From the NCBI RefSeq assembly GCF_002157355.1, contig NZ_LYMK01000008.1, positions 124,001 through 188,000 on the forward strand: a DNA stretch of 64,000 nucleotides, read 5' to 3'. The notes beneath the pieces were generated by a model. It saw nothing but the letters and a program-made list of their open reading frames with translations. It was not told the DNA's origin and ran no database searches. The position numbers and the translations under genes were made by a program. Below are positions 20,198 through 30,839 of the stretch, one piece after another. The DNA comes from Variovorax sp. JS1663. GTDB taxonomy: Bacteria > Pseudomonadota > Gammaproteobacteria > Burkholderiales > Burkholderiaceae_C. Positions within the stretch are counted from its first letter, which is position 1. Every line of letters begins with the position of its first letter.

Positions 20198-20971
20198 CGC
20201 GCTATAGCCGAGCGCGCTCGAAATTTCGTTGGCGGTCGCCTGCAGCTTGGGCAGCCAGCCGTCGTCCAGGCGGTCGGCCGGCGCCGAGATCGACAGGCCG
20301 GCCACCAGCTTCCCCTGGTCGTCATAGATGCCGGCGGCCATGCAGCGCACGCCGAGCTCCAGTTCCTCGTTGTCGCGGGCAATGCCGTACTGGCGGGCCT
20401 TGGACAGCTCGCGCTCCAGGGCCGGCAGCTGGGTGATGCTGTTGCGCGTGTGGCCAGCCAGGCCGGTGCGGGTGGCGTAGCTGCGCACGCGCTGGGGCTC
20501 GTCCACCGCCAGGAACAGCTTGCCGGTGGAGGTCAGGTGCAGCGGGGCGCGGCCGCCGATGGCGCGCACCACCTGCATGCCGGAGCGCTCGCTGTAGGCG
20601 CGCTCGATGTAGACGATCTCATCCCCCTGGCGCATGCTGAGGTTGACCGGCTGCTGCGTGAGCTTGTGCAGCTCTCGCATCGGCGCCATCGCCGCGTCGC
20701 GCACATTGAGCCGGCCCTTCACGAGGTTGCCCAGCTCCAGCAGGCGCATGCCGAGACGATAGCTCCCCGCTTCCGGCCGGTCGACGAAGCGGCCAACCGC
20801 CAGGTCGTTCAGGATGCGATGGGCCGTGGAGGGATGCAGGCCGGTCTTTTCGCTGATTTCCTTCAGCGAGATCGCTTCCTCGCGGGAGGCCAGCACGTCG
20901 ATCAGCGAGAACATGCGCTCGATCACCTGGATGACGGGCGCGGCCGGGATATCTGATTGGGGTTTTCTCAT
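20171..20971 (-). CDS. IclR family transcriptional regulator
   Basis: A 266-residue IclR-type regulator. The winged helix-turn-helix is at residues ~13-75 ('VIERMFSLIDVLASREEAIS', 'LKEISEKTGLHPSTAHRILN'), followed by the GAF-like IclR effector domain (~90-255) with 'VYIERAYSERSGMQVVRAIG', 'LHLTSTGKLFLA' and 'ELELGVRCMAAGIYDDQGKL'. The start at 20971 gives the family's usual length; in-frame ATG-less upstream codons are ignored. It lies 32 bases downstream of bpt on the same strand but shares no obvious function with it. The target genes cannot be inferred, because neither neighbour looks catabolic. Confidence 0.86.
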   Translation of the reverse strand: MRKPQSDIPAAPVIQVIERMFSLIDVLASREEAISLKEISEKTGLHPSTAHRILNDLAVGRFVDRPEAGSYRLGMRLLELGNLVKGRLNVRDAAMAPMRELHKLTQQPVNLSMRQGDEIVYIERAYSERSGMQVVRAIGGRAPLHLTSTGKLFLAVDEPQRVRSYATRTGLAGHTRNSITQLPALERELSKARQYGIARDNEELELGVRCMAAGIYDDQGKLVAGLSISAPADRLDDGWLPKLQATANEISSALGYSAKTPPVAAA

Positions 20972-21003
20972 GGGCAACGCGGTGGTGGGAACCGGTTGCG
21001 ATT

Positions 21004-21753
21004 TTACTTGGTGAAATCGTTTGGCGCTTGCCAACGGCCACTGACAAGCACTTCGTGCGGCTCGAAGCGCGCCTTGTAGTTCATCTTGGCGCTGCCCTTG
21101 ATCCAGTAGCCCAGGTAGACATGCGCCAGGCCCAGCTTGCGAGCCTGCTCGATCTGCCAGAGCACGCTGTAGTTGCCGTAGCCTGCACCCGGCTCCGGCT
21201 CGTAGAACGTGTAGACGGCCGAAAGCCCGTCGTTCAGCACGTCGAGGATGGACACCATCTTCAGCGCCCCCGGGCTGCCGTCCGGATGGGTTTCGCGGAA
21301 CTCCACCAGGCGCGAATTCACTCGGCTCTGCAGCAGGAACTGGGTGTACTGGTCGATGCTGTCGTGGTCCATGCCGCCGCCCGAGTGCCGCCCGTTCTGG
21401 TAGCGCAGGTAGAGCTGGTAGTGCTCGGGCACGAAGCAGAGCTTGAGCACCCTGGCCTGCAGGTCGGCATGGCGGGACAGCGCGCGGCGCTGGCTGCGGT
21501 TGGGCTTGAACTGGTTGGCCAGCACGCGCAGCGGCACGCAGGCGTTGCAGCCGTCGCAATGCGGCCGGTAGGTGAACATGCCGCTGCGGCGGAAGCCGCT
21601 GAGCACCAGGTCCGAGTAGGCGTCGTTGTGGATCAGGTGGCTCGGCGTCGCCACCTGGGAGCGGGCCTGCCGGTCCGGCAGATAGCTGCAGGGATAGGGC
21701 GCCGTCGCGTAGAACTGCAGCGTGTGGAGCGGGAGATCCTTGAGGTGCGTCAC
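21004..21753 (-). CDS. bpt: Bacterial leucyl/arginyl-type aminoacyl-tRNA-protein transferase (Bpt)
   Basis: A 249-residue aminoacyl-tRNA-protein transferase of the Ate1-like bacterial family (Bpt). It attaches leucine to proteins with N-terminal Asp or Glu and so marks them for the ClpS/ClpAP N-end-rule pathway. Family blocks are '[20 protein letters not shown]', the Cys cluster '[13 protein letters not shown]', '[12 protein letters not shown]', '[20 protein letters not shown]' and '[19 protein letters not shown]'. The GTG at 21753 is chosen because it gives '[16 protein letters not shown]' and overlaps the aat stop by four bases (GTGA, 21750-21753). It is coupled to aat, the sister transferase for N-terminal Arg/Lys. 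Confidence 0.92.
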   Translation of the reverse strand: MTHLKDLPLHTLQFYATAPYPCSYLPDRQARSQVATPSHLIHNDAYSDLVLSGFRRSGMFTYRPHCDGCNACVPLRVLANQFKPNRSQRRALSRHADLQARVLKLCFVPEHYQLYLRYQNGRHSGGGMDHDSIDQYTQFLLQSRVNSRLVEFRETHPDGSPGALKMVSILDVLNDGLSAVYTFYEPEPGAGYGNYSVLWQIEQARKLGLAHVYLGYWIKGSAKMNYKARFEPHEVLVSGRWQAPNDFTK

Positions 21754-22502
21754 GTCGGTCGGGAGCTTCGCGTGGGCAGGAGTTCGGACCAGTATACGGG
21801 GTCGAAACGCCACGACGGGCCGCTCAGCCGACGAGCCCCTGCGACGTGTGACAGAAAGCGCGCGCGCGGCATTTCCCGAGCGCCCAGGCTGGCCAGGTGG
21901 CTGGTGTTCTGCTGGCAGTCGATCATGCCGATGCCGTGATGGCGGCAGAAGGCGACCAGCGCGGCCAGCGCGATCTTGGAGGCATCGGGCCGGCGCGCGA
22001 ACATCGATTCGCCGAACACGGCGCGCCCGATCGCCACGCAGTACAGCCCGCCCGCGAGCTCGCCGCCGATCCAGGTCTCGACGCTGTGCGCGTGCCCGGC
22101 CTGGTGCAGGCCCGTGTAGGCCTGCACCATCTCGGGCAGGATCCAGGTGCCGTTCTGGCCGACCCTTGGCGCCTCGGAGCAGGCCTGGATCACCATCTCG
22201 AAGTCGTGGTCGATCCGGATCTCGCAATCCGGCGCGGCGGCGAAGCGCAGCAGCGTCCTGCGCAGCGAACGGTGCAGCCGGAAGCGGTCCGCCTCGAGCA
22301 CCATGCGCGGGTCGGGGCTCCACCAGAGGATCGGCTGGCCCTCGCTGAACCAGGGAAAGATGCCGTGCGAGTAGGCCTGCAGCAGGCTGGCCACGTCGAG
22401 GCCGCCGCCGGCCGCCAGCAGGCCGGGCACGGGGTCGGATTCGCCCCAGGCCATCGCGGCGTCGGGCAGCGGGTCACCGGGAGCGAGCCAGGGCAGTTGC
22501 AT
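21750..22502 (-). CDS. aat: Leucyl/phenylalanyl-tRNA-protein transferase
   Basis: A 250-residue L/F-transferase that transfers Leu or Phe from tRNA to proteins with N-terminal Arg or Lys, creating primary destabilising residues for ClpS. The family pattern is complete: '[20 protein letters not shown]', '[20 protein letters not shown]', '[20 protein letters not shown]', '[20 protein letters not shown]' and '[17 protein letters not shown]'. The stop overlaps the bpt GTG. The two cover secondary (Bpt) and primary (Aat) N-degrons and are cotranscribed leftward. The upstream side is divergent from the molybdenum hydroxylase gene. Confidence 0.94.
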   Translation of the reverse strand: MQLPWLAPGDPLPDAAMAWGESDPVPGLLAAGGGLDVASLLQAYSHGIFPWFSEGQPILWWSPDPRMVLEADRFRLHRSLRRTLLRFAAAPDCEIRIDHDFEMVIQACSEAPRVGQNGTWILPEMVQAYTGLHQAGHAHSVETWIGGELAGGLYCVAIGRAVFGESMFARRPDASKIALAALVAFCRHHGIGMIDCQQNTSHLASLGAREMPRARFLSHVAGARRLSGPSWRFDPVYWSELLPTRSSRPT

Positions 22503-22618
22503 GGTTCGAAGATATACACGTCTTCCAGGGGGCGTGTCGTCGTCTGGCGCCGAATAGGCGGGAAGCCCATATAGTCGTTGCTGGCGTGCGGCGGGCGCAC
22601 AACAGAAAGAGGACCACG

Positions 22619-24949
22619 GTGACAGCAGAAACCAACCCCTCCCGCTTCGGCAGCGGCCAGGCCGTTCGGCGGCTCGAGGACGAAAGCCTCCTGGCCGGTG
22701 CCGGCCGCTACACGGACGACGTCACGCTGCCGGGTCAGACCCATCTCGTGTTCGTGCGTTCCCCCTATCCCCACGCGAAAGTGGCATCGGTCGACACGGC
22801 CGGCGCGGCGGCGATGCCCGGCGTCCTGCGCGTGCTCACCGGCGCCGAACTCCAGCAGGCCGGCGTGCAGCCCATGCCGGGCGCGGCGGCCTTCAAGCGC
22901 GCCGACGGCGCCGACTGCGCGACGCCCCCGCGCCACGTGCTGGCGGTGGACACGGTGCGCTTCGTCGGCGAGCCGGTCGTGGCCGTGATCGCCGAGAGCG
23001 CGCGTCAGGCACGGGATGCCGCCGAAGCGGTGCTGGTCGAGTACGAGGAACTGCCGATGGTGGTGGATACCCAGGCCGCGGCGGCCGAGGGCGCCCCCCT
23101 GGTCTGGCCGGCGGCCACTGGCAACATCGCAGCCGAGATGCGCCACGGCAGCATAGAGGCGGCGAGCGAGGCCTTCGCTCGGGCCGATCACGTGGTGGCG
23201 CTGGACATCGTCAACCAGCGCGTGGTCGCGCTCACCATCGAGCCGCGCTCGGTGCTTGCCGACGTGGACACCGCATCGGGGCGCCTCTCCATCCGGATGA
23301 GCACCCAGATGCCCTCGGGCGTGCGCAACTCAGTGTGCGATGCGATCGGCCTGCCCCGCGAACAGGTGCGCGTGATCGTGGGCGACGTGGGCGGCGGCTT
23401 CGGCATGAAGACGGGCGCCTACCCCGAGGACATCGTGGTGGCCTATGCCGCCCATGTGCTGCGCCGCCCGGTCAAGTGGGTGGCCGACCGCAGCGAGGAA
23501 TTCCTCGCCACCTCCCACGGCCGCGACATCGAGGCGCGGGCCGAGCTGGCGCTCGATGTGCGGGGAAAAATCCTCGCACTGCGCATCCGTACCCTGGCCA
23601 ACGTCGGTGCCTACGCCACCGGCACCGGCGTCGCGATCCAGCTGCTGATCGGCCCCTGGGTGCAGACCAGCGTCTACGACATCCGGACCATCGACTTCCA
23701 TTTCCTGGCGGTGCTCACCAACACCGCCCCGACGGGCGCCTACCGCGGCGCCGGCCGCCCGGAGGCGATCTACACCATCGAGCGGCTGATGGACGAAGCC
23801 GCCCGCCAGATCGGCATCGACCGCATCGAGCTGCGCCGGCGCAATTTCATCCAGCCGGCGCAGATGCCCTACACCAACCCGATGCAGCAGACCTACGACA
23901 CCGGCCGCTTCGAATCGGTGATGGACCAGGCCCTGACACTGGCGGACTGGCAGGGCTTCGACGCTCGCGCCGAAGAGTCCCGGGGCCGCGGCCGGCTGCG
24001 TGGGCTCGGCATCGCCACCTTCCTGGAATGGACCGGCGGCAACGTGTTCGAGGAGCGCGTCACCGTTTCGGTACAGGCCGACGGCGTGATCGAGGTGTTC
24101 TCGGCGGTCAACGCGATGGGGCAGGGCATCGGGACCTCGCTGGCGCAGCTGGTGGTCGATGCCTTCGGCGTGCCCATCGACCGGGTGCGCATCGTGCTGG
24201 GTGACACCGACCGCGGCGACGGCTTCGGCAGCGCCGGCTCGCGCTCCATCTTCACCGGCGGCTCGGCCGTGCGCGTGGGGGCCGAGCGCACCATCGACAA
24301 GGCCCGCGCCCTGGCGGCGCAGGAGCTCGAAGTCGCGGCCGAAGACCTGCAGTACGCCGCCGGTGTCTTCCGGGTGCCCGGCACCGACCTGCAACTCGAC
24401 CTGTTCGCGCTGGCCGGCCGCCAGCCGGAGCGCGAGATCTTCGTCGACTCCACCAGCGCCGTCGCCGGCCCCACCTGGCCCAACGGCTGCCACATCTGCG
24501 AGGTCGAGATCGACGCACCGACCGGCGAGATCGGCGTGGTCGCCTACGCGTCCGTCAACGACGTGGGCCGGGTCATCAACCCCCTCATCGTGCGCGGCCA
24601 GCTCGAGGGCGGCGCCGTCCAGGGCATCGGCCAGGCGCTGCTGGAGCGCGTGGTCTACGACCCGGAGACCGGCCAGCCCGTGACCGGCAGCCTGATGGAC
24701 TACGCCGCGCCGCGCGCCGAGATCCTGAGCGCCATGATCAAGACCGAGATGGACGAGAGCACGCCCTGCCTGAACAACCCCCTCGGTGTGAAGGGCGTGG
24801 GCGAGCTCGGCACCATCGGCGCCACCCCCGCGGTGGTCAACGCGGTGGCGGATGCGCTGGCGCGCAACGGCATGGAAGCGCTGACCGAACGGCTGGACAT
24901 GCCCCTGACGCCGGCGCGCATCTGGCAGCTGATGCAGCCCGGGCCCTGA
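22619..24949 (+). CDS. Molybdenum hydroxylase large subunit (xanthine dehydrogenase/CoxL family)
   Basis: A 776-residue molybdopterin-cytosine-dinucleotide-binding subunit of the xanthine oxidase family. The N-terminal 'a/b hammerhead' domain (~15-125) starts 'GSGQAVRRLEDESLLAGAGR'. The cofactor domain has 'GDVGGGFGMKTGAYPED', 'GAYRGAGRPEAIYTIERLMD', 'GQGIGTSLAQLVVDAFG', 'DGFGSAGSRSIFTGGSAV' and the catalytic Glu in 'GVKGVGELGTIGA'. The GTG at 22619 is chosen because GAAAGAGGA (22605-22613) lies just before it. The active-site loop 'GAYRGAGRP' is not the CO-dehydrogenase Cys loop, so this is not a CODH. Small [2Fe-2S] and medium FAD subunits are missing from the window; either they are elsewhere or this subunit uses another partner. 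The substrate is unknown, possibly a heteroaromatic or aldehyde. Confidence 0.88.
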   Translation: MTAETNPSRFGSGQAVRRLEDESLLAGAGRYTDDVTLPGQTHLVFVRSPYPHAKVASVDTAGAAAMPGVLRVLTGAELQQAGVQPMPGAAAFKRADGADCATPPRHVLAVDTVRFVGEPVVAVIAESARQARDAAEAVLVEYEELPMVVDTQAAAAEGAPLVWPAATGNIAAEMRHGSIEAASEAFARADHVVALDIVNQRVVALTIEPRSVLADVDTASGRLSIRMSTQMPSGVRNSVCDAIGLPREQVRVIVGDVGGGFGMKTGAYPEDIVVAYAAHVLRRPVKWVADRSEEFLATSHGRDIEARAELALDVRGKILALRIRTLANVGAYATGTGVAIQLLIGPWVQTSVYDIRTIDFHFLAVLTNTAPTGAYRGAGRPEAIYTIERLMDEAARQIGIDRIELRRRNFIQPAQMPYTNPMQQTYDTGRFESVMDQALTLADWQGFDARAEESRGRGRLRGLGIATFLEWTGGNVFEERVTVSVQADGVIEVFSAVNAMGQGIGTSLAQLVVDAFGVPIDRVRIVLGDTDRGDGFGSAGSRSIFTGGSAVRVGAERTIDKARALAAQELEVAAEDLQYAAGVFRVPGTDLQLDLFALAGRQPEREIFVDSTSAVAGPTWPNGCHICEVEIDAPTGEIGVVAYASVNDVGRVINPLIVRGQLEGGAVQGIGQALLERVVYDPETGQPVTGSLMDYAAPRAEILSAMIKTEMDESTPCLNNPLGVKGVGELGTIGATPAVVNAVADALARNGMEALTERLDMPLTPARIWQLMQPGP

Positions 24950-24964
24950 GGGCCGGGCGCCGCC

Positions 24965-27061
<2,097 letters not shown>

Positions 27062-27098
27062 CTACGATCTCGAACACCCCTTTGCCGGACGAACCACC

Positions 27099-27758
27099 AT
27101 GCGACTCCTGCTGCTCGAAGACGACGTGATGATCGGCGAGGCCGTGCTGGACCTGCTGCGCGCCGAGAACTATGCGGTCGACTGGGTGAAGGATGGCGAC
27201 AGCGCCGACACCGCGCTGCGCACCCAGCAATACGACCTGGTCCTGCTGGACCTCGGCGTGCCGCGCCGCGACGGGCTGGACGTGCTGCGAGCGCTGCGCG
27301 CGCGCAAGCAGCGCATGCCGGTGCTGATCGCCACTGCGCGCGATTCTGTGCAGCAGCGCATCGAGGGCCTGGACGCCGGCGCCGACGACTACGTGCTCAA
27401 GCCCTACGACCTCGACGAACTGCTGGCCCGCATCCGCGCCCTGTTGCGTCGCGCCTCGGGCCGGGCCGAGCCCGTCTACGAGCACATGGGCGTGAGCATC
27501 CACCCGACCACCCGCGAGGTGACGGTGAACAGCCAGCCCGTGGTGCTGTCCGCGCGCGAGTGGGCCGTGCTGGAGCCCTTGATCGCGCGGCCCGGCATGG
27601 TGCTGTCGCGCGCGCAGCTGGAGGAAAAGCTGTACGGCTGGAAGGACGAGATCAGCAGCAACGCGGTGGAGGTCTACGTGCATGGCCTGCGCAAGAAGCT
27701 GGGCGCGGATCTGATCCGCAACGTGCGTGGGGTCGGGTACATGGTGCCGAAGGAATGA
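27099..27758 (+). CDS. OmpR-family response regulator (PmrA/QseB-like)
   Basis: A 219-residue response regulator. The receiver domain (1-118) has acidic residues in 'LLLEDDVMIGEAVLDLLRAE', phospho-acceptor Asp51 ('LVLLDLGVPRRDG') and Lys in 'DDYVLKPYD'. The OmpR-type winged helix (~128-217) reads 'LSAREWAVLEPLIARPGMVL' and 'SSNAVEVYVHGLRKKLG', followed by 'IRNVRGVGYMV'. The 'L-Y-G-W...SNAVEVYVH' recognition region is that of the PmrA/QseB subgroup. The cognate kinase gene follows after 85 bases that contain a GC-rich intergenic repeat. A matching PmrA-type box sits before the DegP-like gene further downstream, suggesting that gene as a direct target. Confidence 0.9.
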   Translation: MRLLLLEDDVMIGEAVLDLLRAENYAVDWVKDGDSADTALRTQQYDLVLLDLGVPRRDGLDVLRALRARKQRMPVLIATARDSVQQRIEGLDAGADDYVLKPYDLDELLARIRALLRRASGRAEPVYEHMGVSIHPTTREVTVNSQPVVLSAREWAVLEPLIARPGMVLSRAQLEEKLYGWKDEISSNAVEVYVHGLRKKLGADLIRNVRGVGYMVPKE

Positions 27759-27765
27759 AGCACGC

Positions 27766-27843
27766 CGCGCCGGGCCGCCCCAAGCAAGCGCGCGCCCCCT
27801 CGGCGGGCAGCGAGGACACGCAGTGCCGAGCGTGGGGGCCAAC
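27766..27843. repeat. Comamonadaceae-type GC-rich intergenic repeat (between regulator and kinase)
   Basis: The 78 bases between the response regulator and kinase genes (CCGGGCCGCCCCAAGC..., CCCCCTCGGCGGGCAGCGAG, ...GCGTGGGGGCC) resemble a dispersed intergenic element I know from Comamonadaceae genomes. A related core (GCCGGGCCGC...) occurs again at ~36,840-36,956. It is recognised by eye only; copy number could not be tested here. Confidence 0.4.
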
Positions 27844-29163
27844 ATGAAATCCCTGCGTGCGCGGCTGCTGCTGTTTCTGCTCGCAGCCATCGTGCTGGCC
27901 GCCGGCGTGCAGGGCTTCGTCGCCTACCGCACGGTGCTCGAGGAGGCCGACCAGATCTTCGACTACCACATGCAGCAGATGGCCCTGTCGCTGCGTGCGG
28001 GCCTGCCGCCGAGCGCGGCGGTCAGCGGGCTGGGCGACAGCGAGGAGAACTTCGAGTTCGTCGTGCAGGTGTGGACGCTCGACGGCCAGCGCATCTTCGA
28101 GTCGGCCGCACAGGCCGCGCTGCCCCAGCGCGCCGTGCTGGGCTTCTCCAACGTCCGCGCGCGCGGCACCACCTACCGCGTCTTCTCGCTGCAGAGCCGC
28201 ACGCTGGTGATCCAGGTCGCGCAGGACATGGCCGCACGCCGGAACATGGCGGGCACCCTGGCACTGCGCACGGTCGGCCCGATCGCGCTCGCCGCGCCGC
28301 TTCTGATGCTGGTGGTGTGGTGGGTGGTGAGCCGCTCGCTGGCGCCGGTGGCGCGTGTGCGCAGCCAGGTCGCGTCACGCCAGGCCGACGACCTGTCGCC
28401 GGTCAGCGAAGGCGGCCTGCCGGAGGAGGTGCGTCCGCTGGTGCACGAGCTCAACCTGCTGTTCGACCGCGTGCGCCGCGCCTTCGAGGCGCAGAAGCAT
28501 TTCGTGGCCGACGCGGCCCACGAGCTGCGATCGCCGCTGGCCGCGCTCAAGCTGCAGGTGCAGGGCCTGCAGCGTGCGCACGACGATGCCGCGCGGGAGC
28601 TCGCCGTCGGCCGCCTGGCCGCGGGCATCGACCGAGCGACCCGCCTGGTCGAGCAGATGCTGGCGCTGGCCCGCCAGGAGGCCAGCGCCGCGGCCGGCGC
28701 GCCGCCCGAGACCGTGGACTTGCGCGAGGTTGCGCGCCTGGCGCTTTCCGATGCCATTGCCGCGGCCCAGGCACGCGGCATCGACATCGGCATCGCCGAT
28801 GCGGACGCCGACGCCGCGCGCGTGCTGGGCCGTCCGGAGCCGCTGCGCACCCTGCTGCGCAACCTGCTCGACAACGCCGTCAAGTACACGCCGGAGGGCG
28901 GGCGTGTCGACATTCGCATCGCGCGACGCAACGGCGCCACCGAACTCGCCGTCGAGGACAGCGGCCCCGGCCTGCCGGCCGGGGAGCGCGAGCGCGTGCT
29001 GGACCGCTTCTACCGCGCCGGCGAGCCGCAGGCGCCGGGCAGCGGGCTGGGGCTCGCGATCGTCAAGTCCATCGCCGACCAGCATGGCGCGCAGCTGGAC
29101 ATCGGGCGCTCCGAGGCCCTCGGCGGCCTGCGCGTCGCGGTGCGCTTCCCCTCCACGGTTTAA
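27844..29163 (+). CDS. Two-component sensor histidine kinase (PmrB/QseC-like)
   Basis: A 439-residue membrane histidine kinase. Transmembrane helix 1 is at ~7-25 ('LLLFLLAAIVLAAGVQGFVA'), followed by a periplasmic sensor of ~115 residues and transmembrane helix 2 at ~140-160 ('VGPIALAAPLLMLVVWWVVS'). Next come a short HAMP-like linker, HisKA with phospho-acceptor His226 in 'FVADAAHELRSPLAALKLQ', and an HATPase_c domain with N-box 'LLRNLLDNAVKYTPEGG', 'EDSGPGLPAGER' and 'GSGLGLAIVKSI'. The periplasmic domain contains 'VVQVWTLDGQRIFES' like QseC-type kinases. It is paired with the preceding regulator and followed by a DegP-type protease, so an envelope-stress or cation signal is plausible but unproven. 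Confidence 0.9.
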   Translation: MKSLRARLLLFLLAAIVLAAGVQGFVAYRTVLEEADQIFDYHMQQMALSLRAGLPPSAAVSGLGDSEENFEFVVQVWTLDGQRIFESAAQAALPQRAVLGFSNVRARGTTYRVFSLQSRTLVIQVAQDMAARRNMAGTLALRTVGPIALAAPLLMLVVWWVVSRSLAPVARVRSQVASRQADDLSPVSEGGLPEEVRPLVHELNLLFDRVRRAFEAQKHFVADAAHELRSPLAALKLQVQGLQRAHDDAARELAVGRLAAGIDRATRLVEQMLALARQEASAAAGAPPETVDLREVARLALSDAIAAAQARGIDIGIADADADAARVLGRPEPLRTLLRNLLDNAVKYTPEGGRVDIRIARRNGATELAVEDSGPGLPAGERERVLDRFYRAGEPQAPGSGLGLAIVKSIADQHGAQLDIGRSEALGGLRVAVRFPSTV

Positions 29164-29175
29164 GACGGGCTTAAG
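29159..29175 (+). promoter_or_regulatory. PmrA/QseB-like box before the DegP-like gene
   Basis: TTTAAG-ACGGG-CTTAAG matches the PmrA-box pattern (YTTAAK-N5-YTTAAK): two half-sites in direct repeat with an 11-bp period. It overlaps the stop codon of the kinase gene and lies 60-76 bp before the ATG of the serine protease. AT-rich hexamers like these are rare in this GC-rich sequence. Confidence 0.55.
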
Positions 29176-29234
29176 CGACAACGCCGACATTCCTTTCCAT
29201 CGTGTTTTCCGCTGACACATCGAAAGGAAGCTCC

Positions 29235-30698
29235 ATGAAAGTCCGTCTGAATTCGCCCCGTGCGCTCGCAGCCGCACTCGCCGCTGCCGGCGTGATCGGC
29301 GCCGTCGGCGCGGGCGCCTACACCAGCGCCAGCGCCCTGGGCACATCGGCTGCCGCGCCGGCGGCCGCCGCAGCCACGCCGCTGGTCACCATGCCCGATT
29401 TCTCCGCGATCACCTCGCGCGACGGCCCGGCCGTGGTCAACATCAGCGTGACCGGCACCACCAAGACCGCCCTGGAGGGCACGCCCGGCATGGACCCGGA
29501 CGACCCCATGCTCGAGTTCTTCCGCCGCTTCGGCGGCGGCTTCGGCCCGCGCGGCCAGCAGCGCGAGATGCCCGTGCGCGGCCAGGGCTCGGGCTTCATC
29601 GTCAGCCCCGACGGCGTGATCCTGACCAACGCCCACGTGGTGAAGGATGCCAGCGAGGTCACGGTCAAGCTGACCGACCGCCGCGAGTTCCGCGCCAGGG
29701 TGGTGGGCTCGGATGCCAAGACCGACATCGCCGTGCTCAAGATCGACGCGAAGAACCTGCCGACGCTCGCGCTGGGCAGCAACAAGGACCTGAAGGTCGG
29801 CGAATGGGTGCTGGCCATCGGTTCGCCGTTCGGCTTCGAGAACACGGTGACGGCCGGCGTGGTCAGCGCCAAGGGGCGCTCGTTGCCCGACGACAGCTAC
29901 GTGCCCTTCATCCAGACGGACGTGGCGATCAACCCTGGCAACTCGGGCGGCCCGCTGCTCAACACGCGCGGCGAGGTGGTGGGCATCAACTCGCAGATCT
30001 ACAGCCGCAGCGGCGGCTTCCAGGGCGTGTCCTTCGCGATCCCGATCGACATCGCGATCCAGGTCAAGGACCAGATCGTGGCCACCGGCAAGGCGACCCA
30101 TGGCCGCCTGGGCGTGGCGGTGCAGGAGGTCAACCAGACCTTCGCCGACTCCTTCAAGCTCGACAAGCCCGAGGGCGCGCTGGTGTCGAACGTGGAGAAG
30201 GGCGGCCCCGCGGACGAGGCCGGCCTGCGTTCGGGCGACGTGATCCGCAAGGTCGACGGCGAGCCGATCGTCGCCTCGGGCGACCTGCCGGCGCTGATCG
30301 GGCAGAGAAAGCCCGGCAGCCGCGTCACCCTGGACGTGTGGCGCCAGGGCGAGCGCCACGAGCTCAGCGCCCGGCTCGGCGATGCCGGCGACAAGACGCG
30401 CACCGTCGCGAAGAACGATGCCGGCACCGGCCAGGGCAAGCTCGGCCTCGCGCTGCGGCCCCTGCAGCCGCAGGAGCGGCGCCAGGCGCACGTGGAGGCC
30501 GGCCTGCTGATCGAGGATGCCGGCGGTCCCGCGGCCCTTGCCGGCGTGCAGCCCGGCGACGTGCTGCTGGCCATCAACGGCACGCCTGCCAAGAGCGTGG
30601 AGCAGGTGCGTGAGGTGGCGGCCAAGGCCGACAAGTCGGTCGCGCTGCTGATCCAGCGCGACGGCGACCGCATCTTCGTGCCGGTGCGGCTCGGGTGA
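29235..30698 (+). CDS. Do-family periplasmic serine endopeptidase (DegP/MucD-like)
   Basis: A 487-residue HtrA/DegQ-type protease-chaperone of the periplasm. It has an N-terminal signal/anchor ('ALAAALAAAGVIGAVGAGAY'), then the trypsin-like domain with catalytic triad His134 ('LTNAHVV'), Asp164 ('KTDIAVLK') and Ser237 ('NPGNSGGPLLN'), then two PDZ domains (~305-390 and ~405-480). All catalytic residues are intact. It lies 71 bases after the PmrB/QseC-like kinase gene, with a PmrA-type box in between, so it is probably a direct target of that two-component system. An analogous link of QseBC-type systems to proteases (degP/mucD) occurs elsewhere in Burkholderiales. Confidence 0.92.
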   Translation: MKVRLNSPRALAAALAAAGVIGAVGAGAYTSASALGTSAAAPAAAAATPLVTMPDFSAITSRDGPAVVNISVTGTTKTALEGTPGMDPDDPMLEFFRRFGGGFGPRGQQREMPVRGQGSGFIVSPDGVILTNAHVVKDASEVTVKLTDRREFRARVVGSDAKTDIAVLKIDAKNLPTLALGSNKDLKVGEWVLAIGSPFGFENTVTAGVVSAKGRSLPDDSYVPFIQTDVAINPGNSGGPLLNTRGEVVGINSQIYSRSGGFQGVSFAIPIDIAIQVKDQIVATGKATHGRLGVAVQEVNQTFADSFKLDKPEGALVSNVEKGGPADEAGLRSGDVIRKVDGEPIVASGDLPALIGQRKPGSRVTLDVWRQGERHELSARLGDAGDKTRTVAKNDAGTGQGKLGLALRPLQPQERRQAHVEAGLLIEDAGGPAALAGVQPGDVLLAINGTPAKSVEQVREVAAKADKSVALLIQRDGDRIFVPVRLG

Positions 30699-30839
30699 CG
30701 AAGATGGTGCCGGCGTGGCACCTGTCACGCGGCGGCGGAGCCCTTCGGCCGTCGCCGAGGCACATCGTGCAAAAGTACCTTTGTCGCAGATTCTCCATCT
30801 GTAACAATTCGCTGAAACAACCGAATAAGAGGTTTCCCC

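Noticed and set aside
22619..24949. Aerobic carbon monoxide dehydrogenase large subunit
   Set aside because: The CODH active-site Cys loop is absent (GAYRGAGRP is present instead), so only the broader molybdenum hydroxylase family is supported.
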